Source: Bacteroidales bacterium
Lineage (GTDB): Bacteria; Bacteroidota; Bacteroidia; Bacteroidales; VadinHA17
Reading direction: 5' to 3'
Assembly (NCBI GenBank): GCA_029935275.1
Contig: JAOZKQ010000117.1
Span: forward strand, 1 to 6,521
DNA length: 6,521 nt
Position numbers and translations under genes: made by a program. A model generated the notes under the pieces. The model saw only the letters and a list, made by a program, of their open reading frames with translations, searched no databases and was not told where the DNA came from. Positions 1 through 5,788 of this stretch are shown here, piece by piece (the first letter of the stretch is position 1; each line of letters starts with the position of its first letter).

Positions 1-245
1 TCTTTTTTAACGCTACACTCAAAGATTTTTTTAACGCATTTTTTCCAAGGCGGAAATATATCAACTTTTTTGGTTATAGTGTAAAAGTTATTTATCTGTG
101 AAATCGCCCATTCTTTATTCAATAAATTGTATTTCATTCATAGCTAAGCCATTTTAACTTACGGGAATATGCAAATTAACAAATATATAAAGTCCTATAC
201 TTTTAGACCATCAATAGTTCATTAAACATGGGAAATGTTTGTTAA

Positions 246-716
246 TTAATATTCCGTTTTATCCTTTTTTTCATTCCATCTTATAAAAGCTTCATTCGCT
301 TTCTCAATTTGCACCTGTTCAAATTTCACCTTTCTTTCGTTAGCCGGACGGGAGCACTCTTCATATATAAAAGAGTCGTCAAAACCAGCTTTTCTGGCTG
401 TTTCAGAAGAGCTTGCATAATAAACTTTATCTATCCTTGCCCAGTAAATAGCTCCCATGCACATCGGGCAAGGTTCGCAGGAACAGTAAATCTCACAACC
501 AGCCAGATCAAACGATTTCAAAACTTTAGCAGCCTGCCTGATAGCATTTATCTCGGCATGTGCTGTAGGGTCATGATCATTGGTAACAGAATTACCGGCA
601 GCTGAGAGAATCTCTCCATCCTTTACAATTACAGCTCCATAAGGCCCTCCGTTCTGAGATACACTCTTTACAGACTCAACAATTGCTTCTTCAATAAATT
701 TAATCTTTTTCTTCAT
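246..716 (-). CDS. guaD: Guanine deaminase (cytidine-deaminase-fold nucleobase deaminase)
   Basis: This 156-residue cytosolic enzyme probably deaminates guanine to xanthine and ammonia in purine salvage or catabolism. The zinc site of the cytidine deaminase superfamily is intact: H53-A-E55, where E55 is the proton shuttle, and P82-C83-P-M-C86. The N-terminal GGPYGAVIV stretch (23-31), DPTAHAE (49-55), GAIYWAR (88-94) and GFDDSFIY (111-118) match Bacillus subtilis GuaD as I remember it. That protein is also 156 residues and also ends in Tyr; its swapped C-terminal tail covers the active site, and Y156 here fits that. tRNA adenosine deaminase (TadA) is the main alternative, but the GFDDSFIY segment and the tail favour GuaD. 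ATG at 716 is the natural start, with no Shine-Dalgarno sequence. The gene begins 14 nt after the stop of the upstream membrane-protein gene, so the two are probably co-transcribed. I see no convincing terminator downstream. Confidence 0.88.
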   Translation of the reverse strand: MKKKIKFIEEAIVESVKSVSQNGGPYGAVIVKDGEILSAAGNSVTNDHDPTAHAEINAIRQAAKVLKSFDLAGCEIYCSCEPCPMCMGAIYWARIDKVYYASSSETARKAGFDDSFIYEECSRPANERKVKFEQVQIEKANEAFIRWNEKKDKTEY

Positions 717-730
717 AAAAATAGTACTTG

Positions 731-2305
731 TTAATCTTGATTTTTTTCGCTTGCAAATAAGAAAATAGAATAAAAGAATGCAAAAGACATTGCAGCAGAT
801 GAAGTTTCCAACATATCTTCTGTTAACAATGAGAAAAATGAAACAGTAAAAAAGATAATAAAATACGGGTTTTTAAAACCTTGCTCCCTAATAACCGGGT
901 AAATTAAGGCAAATATAGCCCATAAAAACCCAAAGACACCAAAGGTCAGGAAAAATGTAACAAACTGATTATGTGCCCGATGACGAACTTCCAATGAAAG
1001 CGGTGAATGTATTTTTTCATAATACTCAGCAAAAGCATCAGGAACATCTCCGGTGCCTACTCCAAACCAAAAATGTTCTTTCAATATACCAATCCCGGCT
1101 TTCAAATGCAGAATATGCTGCATAATTGAATGCCCTGTTGGATTAGCCCCTAACTTTTGTTCTTCAAATTGCCATAACATTTCATAAAACAAAGGATACA
1201 TCGATCTTTGGTTGACAAATAAATAATTTGCAACACCGTTTTCAATAATCCTGATCTCTTCCAGCGAAAGAGAAGCCAGTCCTGAAGAATCTTTTCTAAG
1301 TCCTTTTGAAGTTAAATAACGAATAATGGTGTAACGCATTTCCTGTCCTTTCAGATCCGTACTGTCATAACTCAGTTTACTTTTTTTACTCCATTCTTTA
1401 GCTAACTCATCCTCGTTCACATAAAGCCACAAGTAATTCCCATTTTCCAAATGCTTATCTGTTATTTTATGCGTATATGGATTACCATTAACCGTATATT
1501 TTTCCAGCTTATCAAAATTTACCGGAACCACCTCATAAAACCGATTATAATACCTTGTAAAGGTTCCCAGAATAAATATGAAAACAGCAATCCATAAAAA
1601 AATAGCAATGAATTTCTTCCACGAAAAGGACATCTTAATAACAACAAAAAAAATAAAAGCAAATCCTATTATACCTAACACAACCAGTCCGGTTATGGAT
1701 TTTAGAATAAATAAAAATATTACAAACCACATTAGGATAAAAACCTTTATCACCATTTGAAAAAGCTTATCAAACGAATGCTCATCCAGTAAGTTGATAA
1801 TTATAAAAAACACAGCCATCACAACATAAAGACTAAACCGGATATGAGATACAAACAGAGAGACCTCACGGATATTCTGAATCTGATATCCACCAATACC
1901 CAATAGCACCCCTATGCTAATCAGGGTACTAATAAATACAGCTAATACAAAAAAAGTCAATACCCACTTAAGATTTTCCCGGGTAATGGGAGCAGTGGTT
2001 CCAATAATTACAGGGAGCAACAATAAAGGCAGTTTAATTTTTAAGTCATGAAAACCATATGTAAAGTTCTTTGTATTAAATAGCCAAAGAATATGAATAA
2101 GAAAAAGACTTATAAAAATCAGAATGCTTTTTCTTTCTTTTAAAATTGTAAGTTTTTGTTTTAAACTGCCTTCCAGTATCCAATTAATTAACAGGATAAT
2201 TACAGCCAAACTTAAGCCAAAAGTTGAAAGGGGTAAGCTAACTGCCAGCAAAATTAATGCTGATAAATAAATGTTTTTATGATTAATTATCTTGTTCCTT
2301 ATCAT
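731..2305 (-). CDS. O-antigen ligase/polymerase-like polytopic membrane protein (Wzy_C/WaaL family)
   Basis: This 524-residue inner-membrane protein belongs to the family that joins or polymerises undecaprenyl-linked glycans on the periplasmic face. About ten hydrophobic segments are visible: roughly 12-45 (probably two), 58-77, 88-103, 113-138, 148-171, 184-222 (two), 230-250, 447-470, 478-495 and 501-518. A long hydrophilic stretch (about 251-445) lies before the last three helices, as in WaaL/Wzy proteins. Residues 445-459 fit the WaaL motif H[NSQ]-x9-G-x2-[GTY] exactly (H445 N446, then G456 and G459), preceded by R441 and R443. WFGVGTGD (413-420) is the usual glycine-rich family segment. 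SHIRFSL (153-159), the 'NGNPYTH' region (273-279) and TEDMLETS (495-502) resemble Bacteroidetes homologues as I recall them. Whether it acts as ligase or polymerase, and on which glycan, cannot be told, and no glycosyltransferase genes are in view. ATG at 2305 is the first start. guaD follows 14 nt after the stop. Confidence 0.82.
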   Translation of the reverse strand: MIRNKIINHKNIYLSALILLAVSLPLSTFGLSLAVIILLINWILEGSLKQKLTILKERKSILIFISLFLIHILWLFNTKNFTYGFHDLKIKLPLLLLPVIIGTTAPITRENLKWVLTFFVLAVFISTLISIGVLLGIGGYQIQNIREVSLFVSHIRFSLYVVMAVFFIIINLLDEHSFDKLFQMVIKVFILMWFVIFLFILKSITGLVVLGIIGFAFIFFVVIKMSFSWKKFIAIFLWIAVFIFILGTFTRYYNRFYEVVPVNFDKLEKYTVNGNPYTHKITDKHLENGNYLWLYVNEDELAKEWSKKSKLSYDSTDLKGQEMRYTIIRYLTSKGLRKDSSGLASLSLEEIRIIENGVANYLFVNQRSMYPLFYEMLWQFEEQKLGANPTGHSIMQHILHLKAGIGILKEHFWFGVGTGDVPDAFAEYYEKIHSPLSLEVRHRAHNQFVTFFLTFGVFGFLWAIFALIYPVIREQGFKNPYFIIFFTVSFFSLLTEDMLETSSAAMSFAFFYSIFLFASEKNQD

Positions 2306-2326
2306 TAAAAACTAATTTCAAGGCTA

Positions 2327-2357
2327 TAAAAGTAACATAAAAAATATCTAATATCAA
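2327..2357 (-). promoter_or_regulatory. Candidate Bacteroidetes-type promoter for the membrane-protein/guaD unit
   Basis: Read on the minus strand, a TTG (2357-2355) lies 20 nt upstream of TACTTTTA (2334-2327). This fits the Bacteroidetes -33/-7 pattern TTG...TAnnTTTG with the final G replaced by A. Transcription would start near 2320, giving a leader of about 15 nt before the ATG at 2305. The surrounding DNA is very AT-rich, so a chance match is possible. The position just ahead of the first gene of the unit is the main support. Confidence 0.45.
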
Positions 2358-2465
2358 TTTACAATCATCATTGAAACCCTTTATAAATACCTAACCTGGA
2401 CAAGCCAGAAAATAGATTGATAAAAACTGAATTTGGGATAATTGTAATCTAACACTTAACAGGTT

Positions 2466-2513
2466 ATTTATTTGTTTATGCGTTTATGCGTTTATACGTT
2501 TATTTGTTTATAT
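2466..2513. repeat. Six-unit 8-bp tandem repeat (GTTTATNN)
   Basis: Six head-to-tail 8-bp units are visible: ATTTATTT, GTTTATGC, GTTTATGC, GTTTATAC, GTTTATTT and GTTTATAT. The GTTTAT core is exact in the last five and one base off in the first. The array lies inside the divergent intergenic region, about 160 bp from the membrane-protein start and 350 bp from rplM, and is not part of any gene. Slippage could change its copy number. No function can be assigned. Confidence 0.85.
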
Positions 2514-2538
2514 CTGCACTTTAAGTTAAACAAATAAA
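2499..2538. repeat. 12-bp perfect inverted repeat at the end of the tandem array
   Basis: TTTATTTGTTTA (2499-2510) and its exact reverse complement TAAACAAATAAA (2527-2538) flank a 16-nt loop. The left arm is the end of the tandem array. The same 12-mer also occurs at 2467-2478, so the right arm could pair with either copy. The stem has only A/T pairs apart from one G/C, and neither strand has a T tract after it, so a classical terminator is unlikely. Confidence 0.75.
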
Positions 2539-2768
2539 GATTTACGAATATCTATAAAAGATATTTGACCAAAAATTACACAGCCTAGCCCGTTTTTTCG
2601 GGGAATGTTAGAAATAAGAGCCTAAATGCAAGTTGCAAATTAATTTTAAGTACTTCAAATATCAGGTCACTAGCCTTAGTGTTAGTGTGCCAATTTAAGT
2701 CCTTTATCAATAAAAACAATCATTTCGGGTAACTTATCATAACAAAAAAATATTTCTCTAATAAATTC

Positions 2769-2796
2769 TTGTATTAAAAAAAATATTGTATTTTTG
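2769..2796 (+). promoter_or_regulatory. Bacteroidetes-type promoter for rplM
   Basis: TTG (2769-2771) and TATTTTTG (2789-2796) match the Bacteroidetes -33 and -7 elements (TTG and TAnnTTTG), separated by 17 nt. The -7 box is a perfect match. Transcription should begin at about 2800-2803, giving an untranslated leader of about 60 nt. This is probably the main promoter of the rplM-rpsI-rpsB-tsf cluster, because no equally good match lies between those genes. Confidence 0.8.
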
Positions 2797-2799
2797 CAG

Positions 2800-2866
2800 T
2801 CCACAATTTTCAGGGTACTGAATGATTGTATAAAGGTATTAATTAAAAAGTTAGGTTTAAAGTGGA
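2800..2866 (+). promoter_or_regulatory. Structured 5' leader of rplM, candidate autoregulatory element
   Basis: Right after the predicted start of transcription, 2803-2829 can fold into an 11-bp hairpin: ACAAT (2803-2807) with ATTGT (2825-2829), a U-G pair (2808/2824), U2823 bulged, then TTCAG (2809-2813) with CTGAA (2818-2822) around a GGTA loop. In addition, UCCAC (2800-2804) is exactly complementary to GUGGA (2862-2866), which contains the GTG start codon of rplM. The two pairings share bases 2803-2804, so they compete at the base of the hairpin or combine in a larger fold. L13 controls its own operon in other bacteria, so a regulatory leader is plausible. The assignment is inferred from base pairing alone. 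Confidence 0.5.
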
Positions 2867-3320
2867 TACAACCAGTTATAAAACTAAATCAGCAAATAAA
2901 GCAACGGTTAATAAAGAGTGGCTTTTAGTTGATGCAAACGAAGAGGTTTTGGGCCGTCTTGCTTCGAAAGTAGCATACATATTAAGAGGCAAACATAAAC
3001 CGGATTTCACTCCTCATGTGGATACAGGGGATAATGTAATTATTATCAATGCCGAGAAAGTAAAACTCACCGGGAATAAATGGAAAGAAAAGGCTTATAT
3101 TAGTCATTCTGGCTATCCTGGCGGACAAAAGGTAATTATTGCTGAAGAGTTGATGAAGAAAAAGCCAATTGCAGTTGTTGAAAAAGCCGTAAAAGGCATG
3201 CTCCCAAAAAGCAGACTGGGAAGGGCCATTTTCAGGAACCTTCATGTTTTTGCAGGAAGTGAGCACACTCATGAAGCTCAAAAGCCAAAAGAAGTTAAGT
3301 TAAATACTATTATTAAATAA
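2862..3320 (+). CDS. rplM: 50S ribosomal protein L13 (uL13)
   Basis: This 152-residue protein is an early-assembly component of the large ribosomal subunit that binds 23S rRNA. Family landmarks are clear: VLGRLASKVA (29-38), LRGKHKPDFTPHVDTGD (41-57), VIIINAEKVKLTGNKW (58-73), SGYPGGQK (82-89), KGMLPKSRLG (111-120) and the C-terminal LHVFAGSEHTHEAQKP. The start is GTG at 2862. An in-frame stop at 2844-2846 with no ATG between rules out an upstream ATG, and starting here gives the MDTTSYKT N-terminus typical of Bacteroidetes L13. AGGT (2853-2856), 5 nt before the GTG, is a modest Shine-Dalgarno match, unlike the A/T-rich leaders of most other genes here. It leads the cluster, and rpsI follows after 5 nt. 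The length is normal for the phylum, a little longer than the roughly 142 residues of E. coli L13. Confidence 0.98.
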   Translation: MDTTSYKTKSANKATVNKEWLLVDANEEVLGRLASKVAYILRGKHKPDFTPHVDTGDNVIIINAEKVKLTGNKWKEKAYISHSGYPGGQKVIIAEELMKKKPIAVVEKAVKGMLPKSRLGRAIFRNLHVFAGSEHTHEAQKPKEVKLNTIIK

Positions 3321-3325
3321 AAGGA

Positions 3326-3712
3326 ATGGACGTAATAAACGCTATTGGAAGAAGAAAAGCTGCTGTTGCCAGAATATATTTGAATGAAGGTAAAGGTAAA
3401 ATCACAATTAATCAAAGAGAATTAAAAGATTATTTTCCATCCGAAATACTCCAGTATATAGTTTTACAACCGCTGGACTTACTTGAAGCCAGTGGTAAAT
3501 ATGATATCAAGGTTAACCTTGACGGAGGTGGTATTAAAGGACAGGCTGAAGCCACACGTCTTGCCATTGCCAGGGCCCTTGTAAAAATTAATCCTGAAGA
3601 CAAATCTTCCTTAAGGGCAAATGGTTTTATTACCAGAGACCCGAGAGTTGTTGAAAGGAAAAAACCAGGCCAGCCAAAAGCCCGTAAGCGCTTCCAGTTC
3701 AGCAAGCGTTAA
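3326..3712 (+). CDS. rpsI: 30S ribosomal protein S9 (uS9)
   Basis: This 128-residue protein of the 30S head is one whose basic C-terminal tail reaches the P-site tRNA. The sequence shows the AIGRRKAAVARIYL start (6-19), the S9 signature around GGGIKGQAEATRLAIARAL (67-85), DPRVVERKKPGQPKARK (105-121) and the universal FQFSKR ending. Length and sequence are ordinary. The ATG lies 5 nt after the rplM stop, so the two genes are translationally close. An AAGGA run ends one base before the ATG, too near to act as a normal Shine-Dalgarno site. Pairing with rplM is the standard bacterial arrangement. Confidence 0.98.
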   Translation: MDVINAIGRRKAAVARIYLNEGKGKITINQRELKDYFPSEILQYIVLQPLDLLEASGKYDIKVNLDGGGIKGQAEATRLAIARALVKINPEDKSSLRANGFITRDPRVVERKKPGQPKARKRFQFSKR

Positions 3713-3826
3713 AACCGGAACTGAGTCGTGTTTAGTATCTAAATTATCAGGATTCCAAATCAATAACTACGGACTACCTGTTAATTGCTTAAAATATAAA
3801 GAACGTAAACATAAACTACATTTAAA
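3713..3826 (+). other. 114-nt rpsI-rpsB spacer, possible S2 leader
   Basis: This is the longest gap inside the rplM-rpsI-rpsB-tsf cluster; the others are 5 and 21 nt. It has no T-tract terminator and no good TAnnTTTG promoter. Possible RNA elements are a small stem TTTAG-TAT-CTAAA (3731-3743), a CAGG/CCTG pairing (3748-3751 with 3777-3780), and GTGTTT (3728-3733) complementary to AAACAC (3831-3836) just inside rpsB. S2 controls its own mRNA in gamma-proteobacteria, so an RNA regulatory role is possible but unproven here. Confidence 0.35.
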
Positions 3827-4762
3827 ATGCAAACACCAAGTTTTAATGAATTATTGGATGCCGGAGTACACTTTGGTCATCTTAAACGTAAATGGGATCC
3901 ACATATGGCGCCGTATATTTTCATGGAGAAAAACGGTATTCATATCATTGATCTTGAGAAAACCATTGCCAAGCTGGAAGAATCAGCCAAGGCTATTAAA
4001 CAAATTGCTAAATCAGGAAGAAAAATATTATTTGTTGCCACAAAGAAACAAGCAAAAGACATTGTAGCTGAGCGCATTAAGACAATTAATATGCCTTATG
4101 TTACTGAACGTTGGCCAGGAGGGATGCTTACCAACTTCCCAACTATCAGAAAAGCAGTAAAGAAAATGGCTGCTATTGATAAAATGGCAACTGATGGTAC
4201 TTTTGACCATATGTCAAAACGCGAAAAACTCCAGGTTACCAGGCAAAGGGCAAAGTTAGAAAAGAACCTTGGAAGTATAGCGGATATGGTCCGCCAGCCA
4301 GCAGCTCTTTTTGTTGTGGATATCATGAAAGAAGATATTGCTGTTAAAGAAGCACATCGCCTTAATATAACTGTTTTTGGAATGGTTGACACTAATTCAG
4401 ATCCTCGGGAAGTTGATTTTCCAATTCCTGCAAATGATGATGCTGCTAAATCAATTACCATTATTATTGATTATATTGTTGCTGCTGTTCAGGAAGGTCT
4501 GAACGAAAGGAAGATGGAGAAGGAAAAAGAAGCAGAGAATAAAGCAAAGAAAGCTGCTGAAGCTAAAGCAAAAAAAGAAGCTGCTGAGGCAAAAGCAAAG
4601 GAAGAAGCTGCTGCAAAGAAAAAAGCAAATGCAGAAAAAGAGGCTAATGAGGTTAAGGATGAGCCAAAAGATACTAAATCTGAGGTAAAGGCAGATGAAA
4701 AACCAAAGGAGCCTGTAAAAAAAGTAGCAAGAAAAAGGAAAACCCCGGCTAAGGAGAAATAA
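3827..4762 (+). CDS. rpsB: 30S ribosomal protein S2 (uS2) with long charged C-terminal tail
   Basis: S2 binds at the head-body junction of the 30S subunit and is needed for S1 docking in bacteria that have S1. The conserved body covers about residues 1-227: LLDAGVHFGHLKRKWDPHM (9-27), the FVATKKQAKD segment (69-78), TERWPGGMLTNFPTIR (93-108), VVDIMKEDIAVKEAHRL (163-179) and the signature around DTNSDPREVDFPIPANDDA (188-206). Residues 228-311 form an extra tail of about 84 residues rich in Lys, Ala and Glu. It is probably helical at first, then acidic/basic and disordered, and ends in a basic KKVARKRKTPAKEK. The total of 311 residues exceeds the roughly 240 of E. coli S2. ATG at 3827 is preceded by TTTAAA with no Shine-Dalgarno sequence. 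tsf follows after 21 nt, the near-universal partner order. Confidence 0.97.
   Translation: MQTPSFNELLDAGVHFGHLKRKWDPHMAPYIFMEKNGIHIIDLEKTIAKLEESAKAIKQIAKSGRKILFVATKKQAKDIVAERIKTINMPYVTERWPGGMLTNFPTIRKAVKKMAAIDKMATDGTFDHMSKREKLQVTRQRAKLEKNLGSIADMVRQPAALFVVDIMKEDIAVKEAHRLNITVFGMVDTNSDPREVDFPIPANDDAAKSITIIIDYIVAAVQEGLNERKMEKEKEAENKAKKAAEAKAKKEAAEAKAKEEAAAKKKANAEKEANEVKDEPKDTKSEVKADEKPKEPVKKVARKRKTPAKEK
4553..4633 (+). repeat. 27-bp imperfect tandem repeats inside rpsB
   Basis: Three in-frame units of 27 bp begin with GCTGCT at 4553, 4580 and 4607. They encode the nonapeptides AAEAKAKKE, AAEAKAKEE and AAAKKKANA (residues 243-269). The first two units differ at few positions and the third is more diverged. 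They look like internal duplications that lengthened the S2 tail. The pattern of Ala with alternating charges suggests a single charged helix or a coiled coil. Confidence 0.75.
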
Positions 4763-4783
4763 TCAATAAAATTTAAAATAAAA

Positions 4784-5611
4784 ATGACTCAAATAAAAGC
4801 TGCGGAAGTCAGCAAATTAAGAAAAATTACCGGTGCTGGAATGATGGACTGCAAGAAGGCCCTTCAGGAATCTGACGGAGATTTCGACAAAGCAATTGAA
4901 ATTATAAGGAAAAAAGGTCAGTCTGTTGCAAATAAGAGAGCAGATCGTGAAGCTACAGAAGGCGTTGTTTTGGCCAAAGTTAATGAAGCCAAAAATAAAG
5001 GTGCAATCATTGCACTGAACTGTGAAACTGATTTTGTTGCTAAAAACGCAAATTATGTGAATTTTGCCCAATCAATTCTTGACCTTGCTTTAAATGAAGA
5101 ACCTTCAAATCTGGACGAATTAAAAGGATTAAAGCTGGGTGATTCAACAGTTCAGGAAAAAATTACTGAGCAAGTTGGCATTATAGGTGAGAAACTGGAT
5201 CTTGCATATTATGATAAAATTGCGGCTGCTTCAGTTACCGCATATATTCATCCTGGCAACAAATTGTCCTCTTTAGTCGGCCTCAACATTGAAACAGATC
5301 CACAAACTGGCAAAGATGTAGCAATGCAGATTGCGGCTATGAGCCCTGTGGCAATTGATAAGGAAGGTGTTTCTCAGGATGTCATTGATAAAGAAATAGA
5401 AATTGGTAAAGAGCTGGCAAAAAGAGAAGGAAAACCCGAAAACCTCTTAGAAAAAATTGCTTTAGGAAAATTGAATAAATTTTTCAAAGAAAATACTTTA
5501 CTGAATCAAGCATTTGTGAAAGAAAATAAGAAAACAGTAAAACAATATCTACAGGAACAGAACAAAGAATTAACTGTTACTGAATTTAAACGTTTTTCAT
5601 TAAATATCTAA
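4784..5611 (+). CDS. tsf: Elongation factor Ts (EF-Ts)
   Basis: This 275-residue cytosolic factor recycles EF-Tu by releasing GDP. The N-terminal UBA-like domain (about 4-45) has VSKLRKITGAGMMDCKKAL (9-27). The diagnostic TDFVAKN motif is at 82-88; its Phe84 corresponds to the residue that inserts into EF-Tu in E. coli. The two core subdomains follow, with AYIHPGNKLSSLV (153-165) and MQIAAMSP (181-188) as landmarks. GKLNKFFKENTLLNQAFVK (228-246) is the conserved end of the core, and no extra C-terminal domain is present. Length is close to the 283 residues of E. coli EF-Ts. The start is ATG at 4784 with an AT-only leader. An intrinsic terminator lies about 30 nt after the stop, so tsf is probably the last gene of the transcript begun at rplM. 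Confidence 0.97.
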   Translation: MTQIKAAEVSKLRKITGAGMMDCKKALQESDGDFDKAIEIIRKKGQSVANKRADREATEGVVLAKVNEAKNKGAIIALNCETDFVAKNANYVNFAQSILDLALNEEPSNLDELKGLKLGDSTVQEKITEQVGIIGEKLDLAYYDKIAAASVTAYIHPGNKLSSLVGLNIETDPQTGKDVAMQIAAMSPVAIDKEGVSQDVIDKEIEIGKELAKREGKPENLLEKIALGKLNKFFKENTLLNQAFVKENKKTVKQYLQEQNKELTVTEFKRFSLNI

Positions 5612-5642
5612 GATATTTAATATTCCATTTATTGTACAAACT

Positions 5643-5673
5643 AAAAAGAGAGAATTGCATTCTCTCTTTTTTT
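5643..5673 (+). terminator. Intrinsic terminator after tsf
   Basis: A 13-bp perfect stem (5643-5655 with 5659-5671) with a TGC loop has AAAAAGAGAGAAT as its left arm, and its right arm runs into seven T residues (5667-5673). This is a classic Rho-independent terminator for the plus-strand cluster. Five A residues at the left arm would give a T run on the other strand too, so it might also stop minus-strand transcription weakly. Confidence 0.93.
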
Positions 5674-5733
5674 GTGCTGATTTTCCAGATTTTACTTCTA
5701 TCTTTTTATAATAAAATCAAAAAACAATTACAT

Positions 5734-5769
5734 TCTGGTTATTCTAAAGTCATTTTTTTACTAAATTCG
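5734..5769 (+). promoter_or_regulatory. Probable pyrH promoter
   Basis: TAAATTCG (5762-5769) differs by one base from the Bacteroidetes -7 consensus TAnnTTTG, and the bases after it (GCACC) resemble those after the rplM -7 box. The -33 element is poor: the best candidate is TCTG (5734-5737), with a long spacer. A promoter is expected because the terminator cuts pyrH off from tsf. Transcription would begin near 5773, leaving a leader of only about 16 nt. Confidence 0.45.
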
Positions 5770-5788
5770 GCACCATAAATAATTAATT

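Larger units (their letters stand above)
2306..2861. other. 556-bp intergenic region between divergent transcription units
   Basis: No protein-coding frame of useful length is visible on either strand, and I recognise no tRNA or known RNA gene. The region holds the candidate minus-strand promoter at its left end, a tandem repeat array and inverted repeat (2466-2538) in the middle, and the rplM promoter and leader at its right end. Between 2539 and 2760 there are only short potential stems. The clearest are CCCG/CGGG around a six-T loop (2589-2602) and CACTA/TAGTG around GCCT (2668-2681), the latter followed by a second TTAGTG. None is followed by a T tract, so none looks like a terminator. 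Confidence 0.7.

Noticed and set aside
1..84. Open frame on the plus strand running from the window edge to a TAA at 82-84, possibly the end of an upstream gene
   Set aside because: Only 27 codons are visible, no family motif is recognisable, and a minus-strand frame is also open here for about 24 codons, so the length is not significant.
224..240. AAACAT/ATGTTT hairpin just after guaD as a terminator
   Set aside because: The stem is only 6 bp and AT-rich, and the minus strand has no T tract after it.
246..716. tRNA-specific adenosine deaminase (tadA) as the identity of the deaminase
   Set aside because: The GFDDSFIY segment, length of 156 and C-terminal Tyr match guanine deaminase better; TadA shares only the zinc motifs.
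2396..2408. CTGG-ACAAG-CCAG stem in the intergenic region as a terminator or small RNA
   Set aside because: It has only four base pairs and no T tract; stems of this size are expected by chance.
2585..2611. CCCG-T6-CGGG stem as a terminator
   Set aside because: The T run is in the loop rather than after the stem, and the stem is four base pairs.
3621..4067. 148-codon plus-strand frame spanning the end of rpsI and the start of rpsB
   Set aside because: It overlaps two certain ribosomal-protein genes in another frame, and its translation is low in recognisable features; it is a shadow frame.
4096..4461. 121-codon minus-strand frame inside rpsB
   Set aside because: It lies antisense to the conserved S2 core and is explained by the codon pattern of rpsB.
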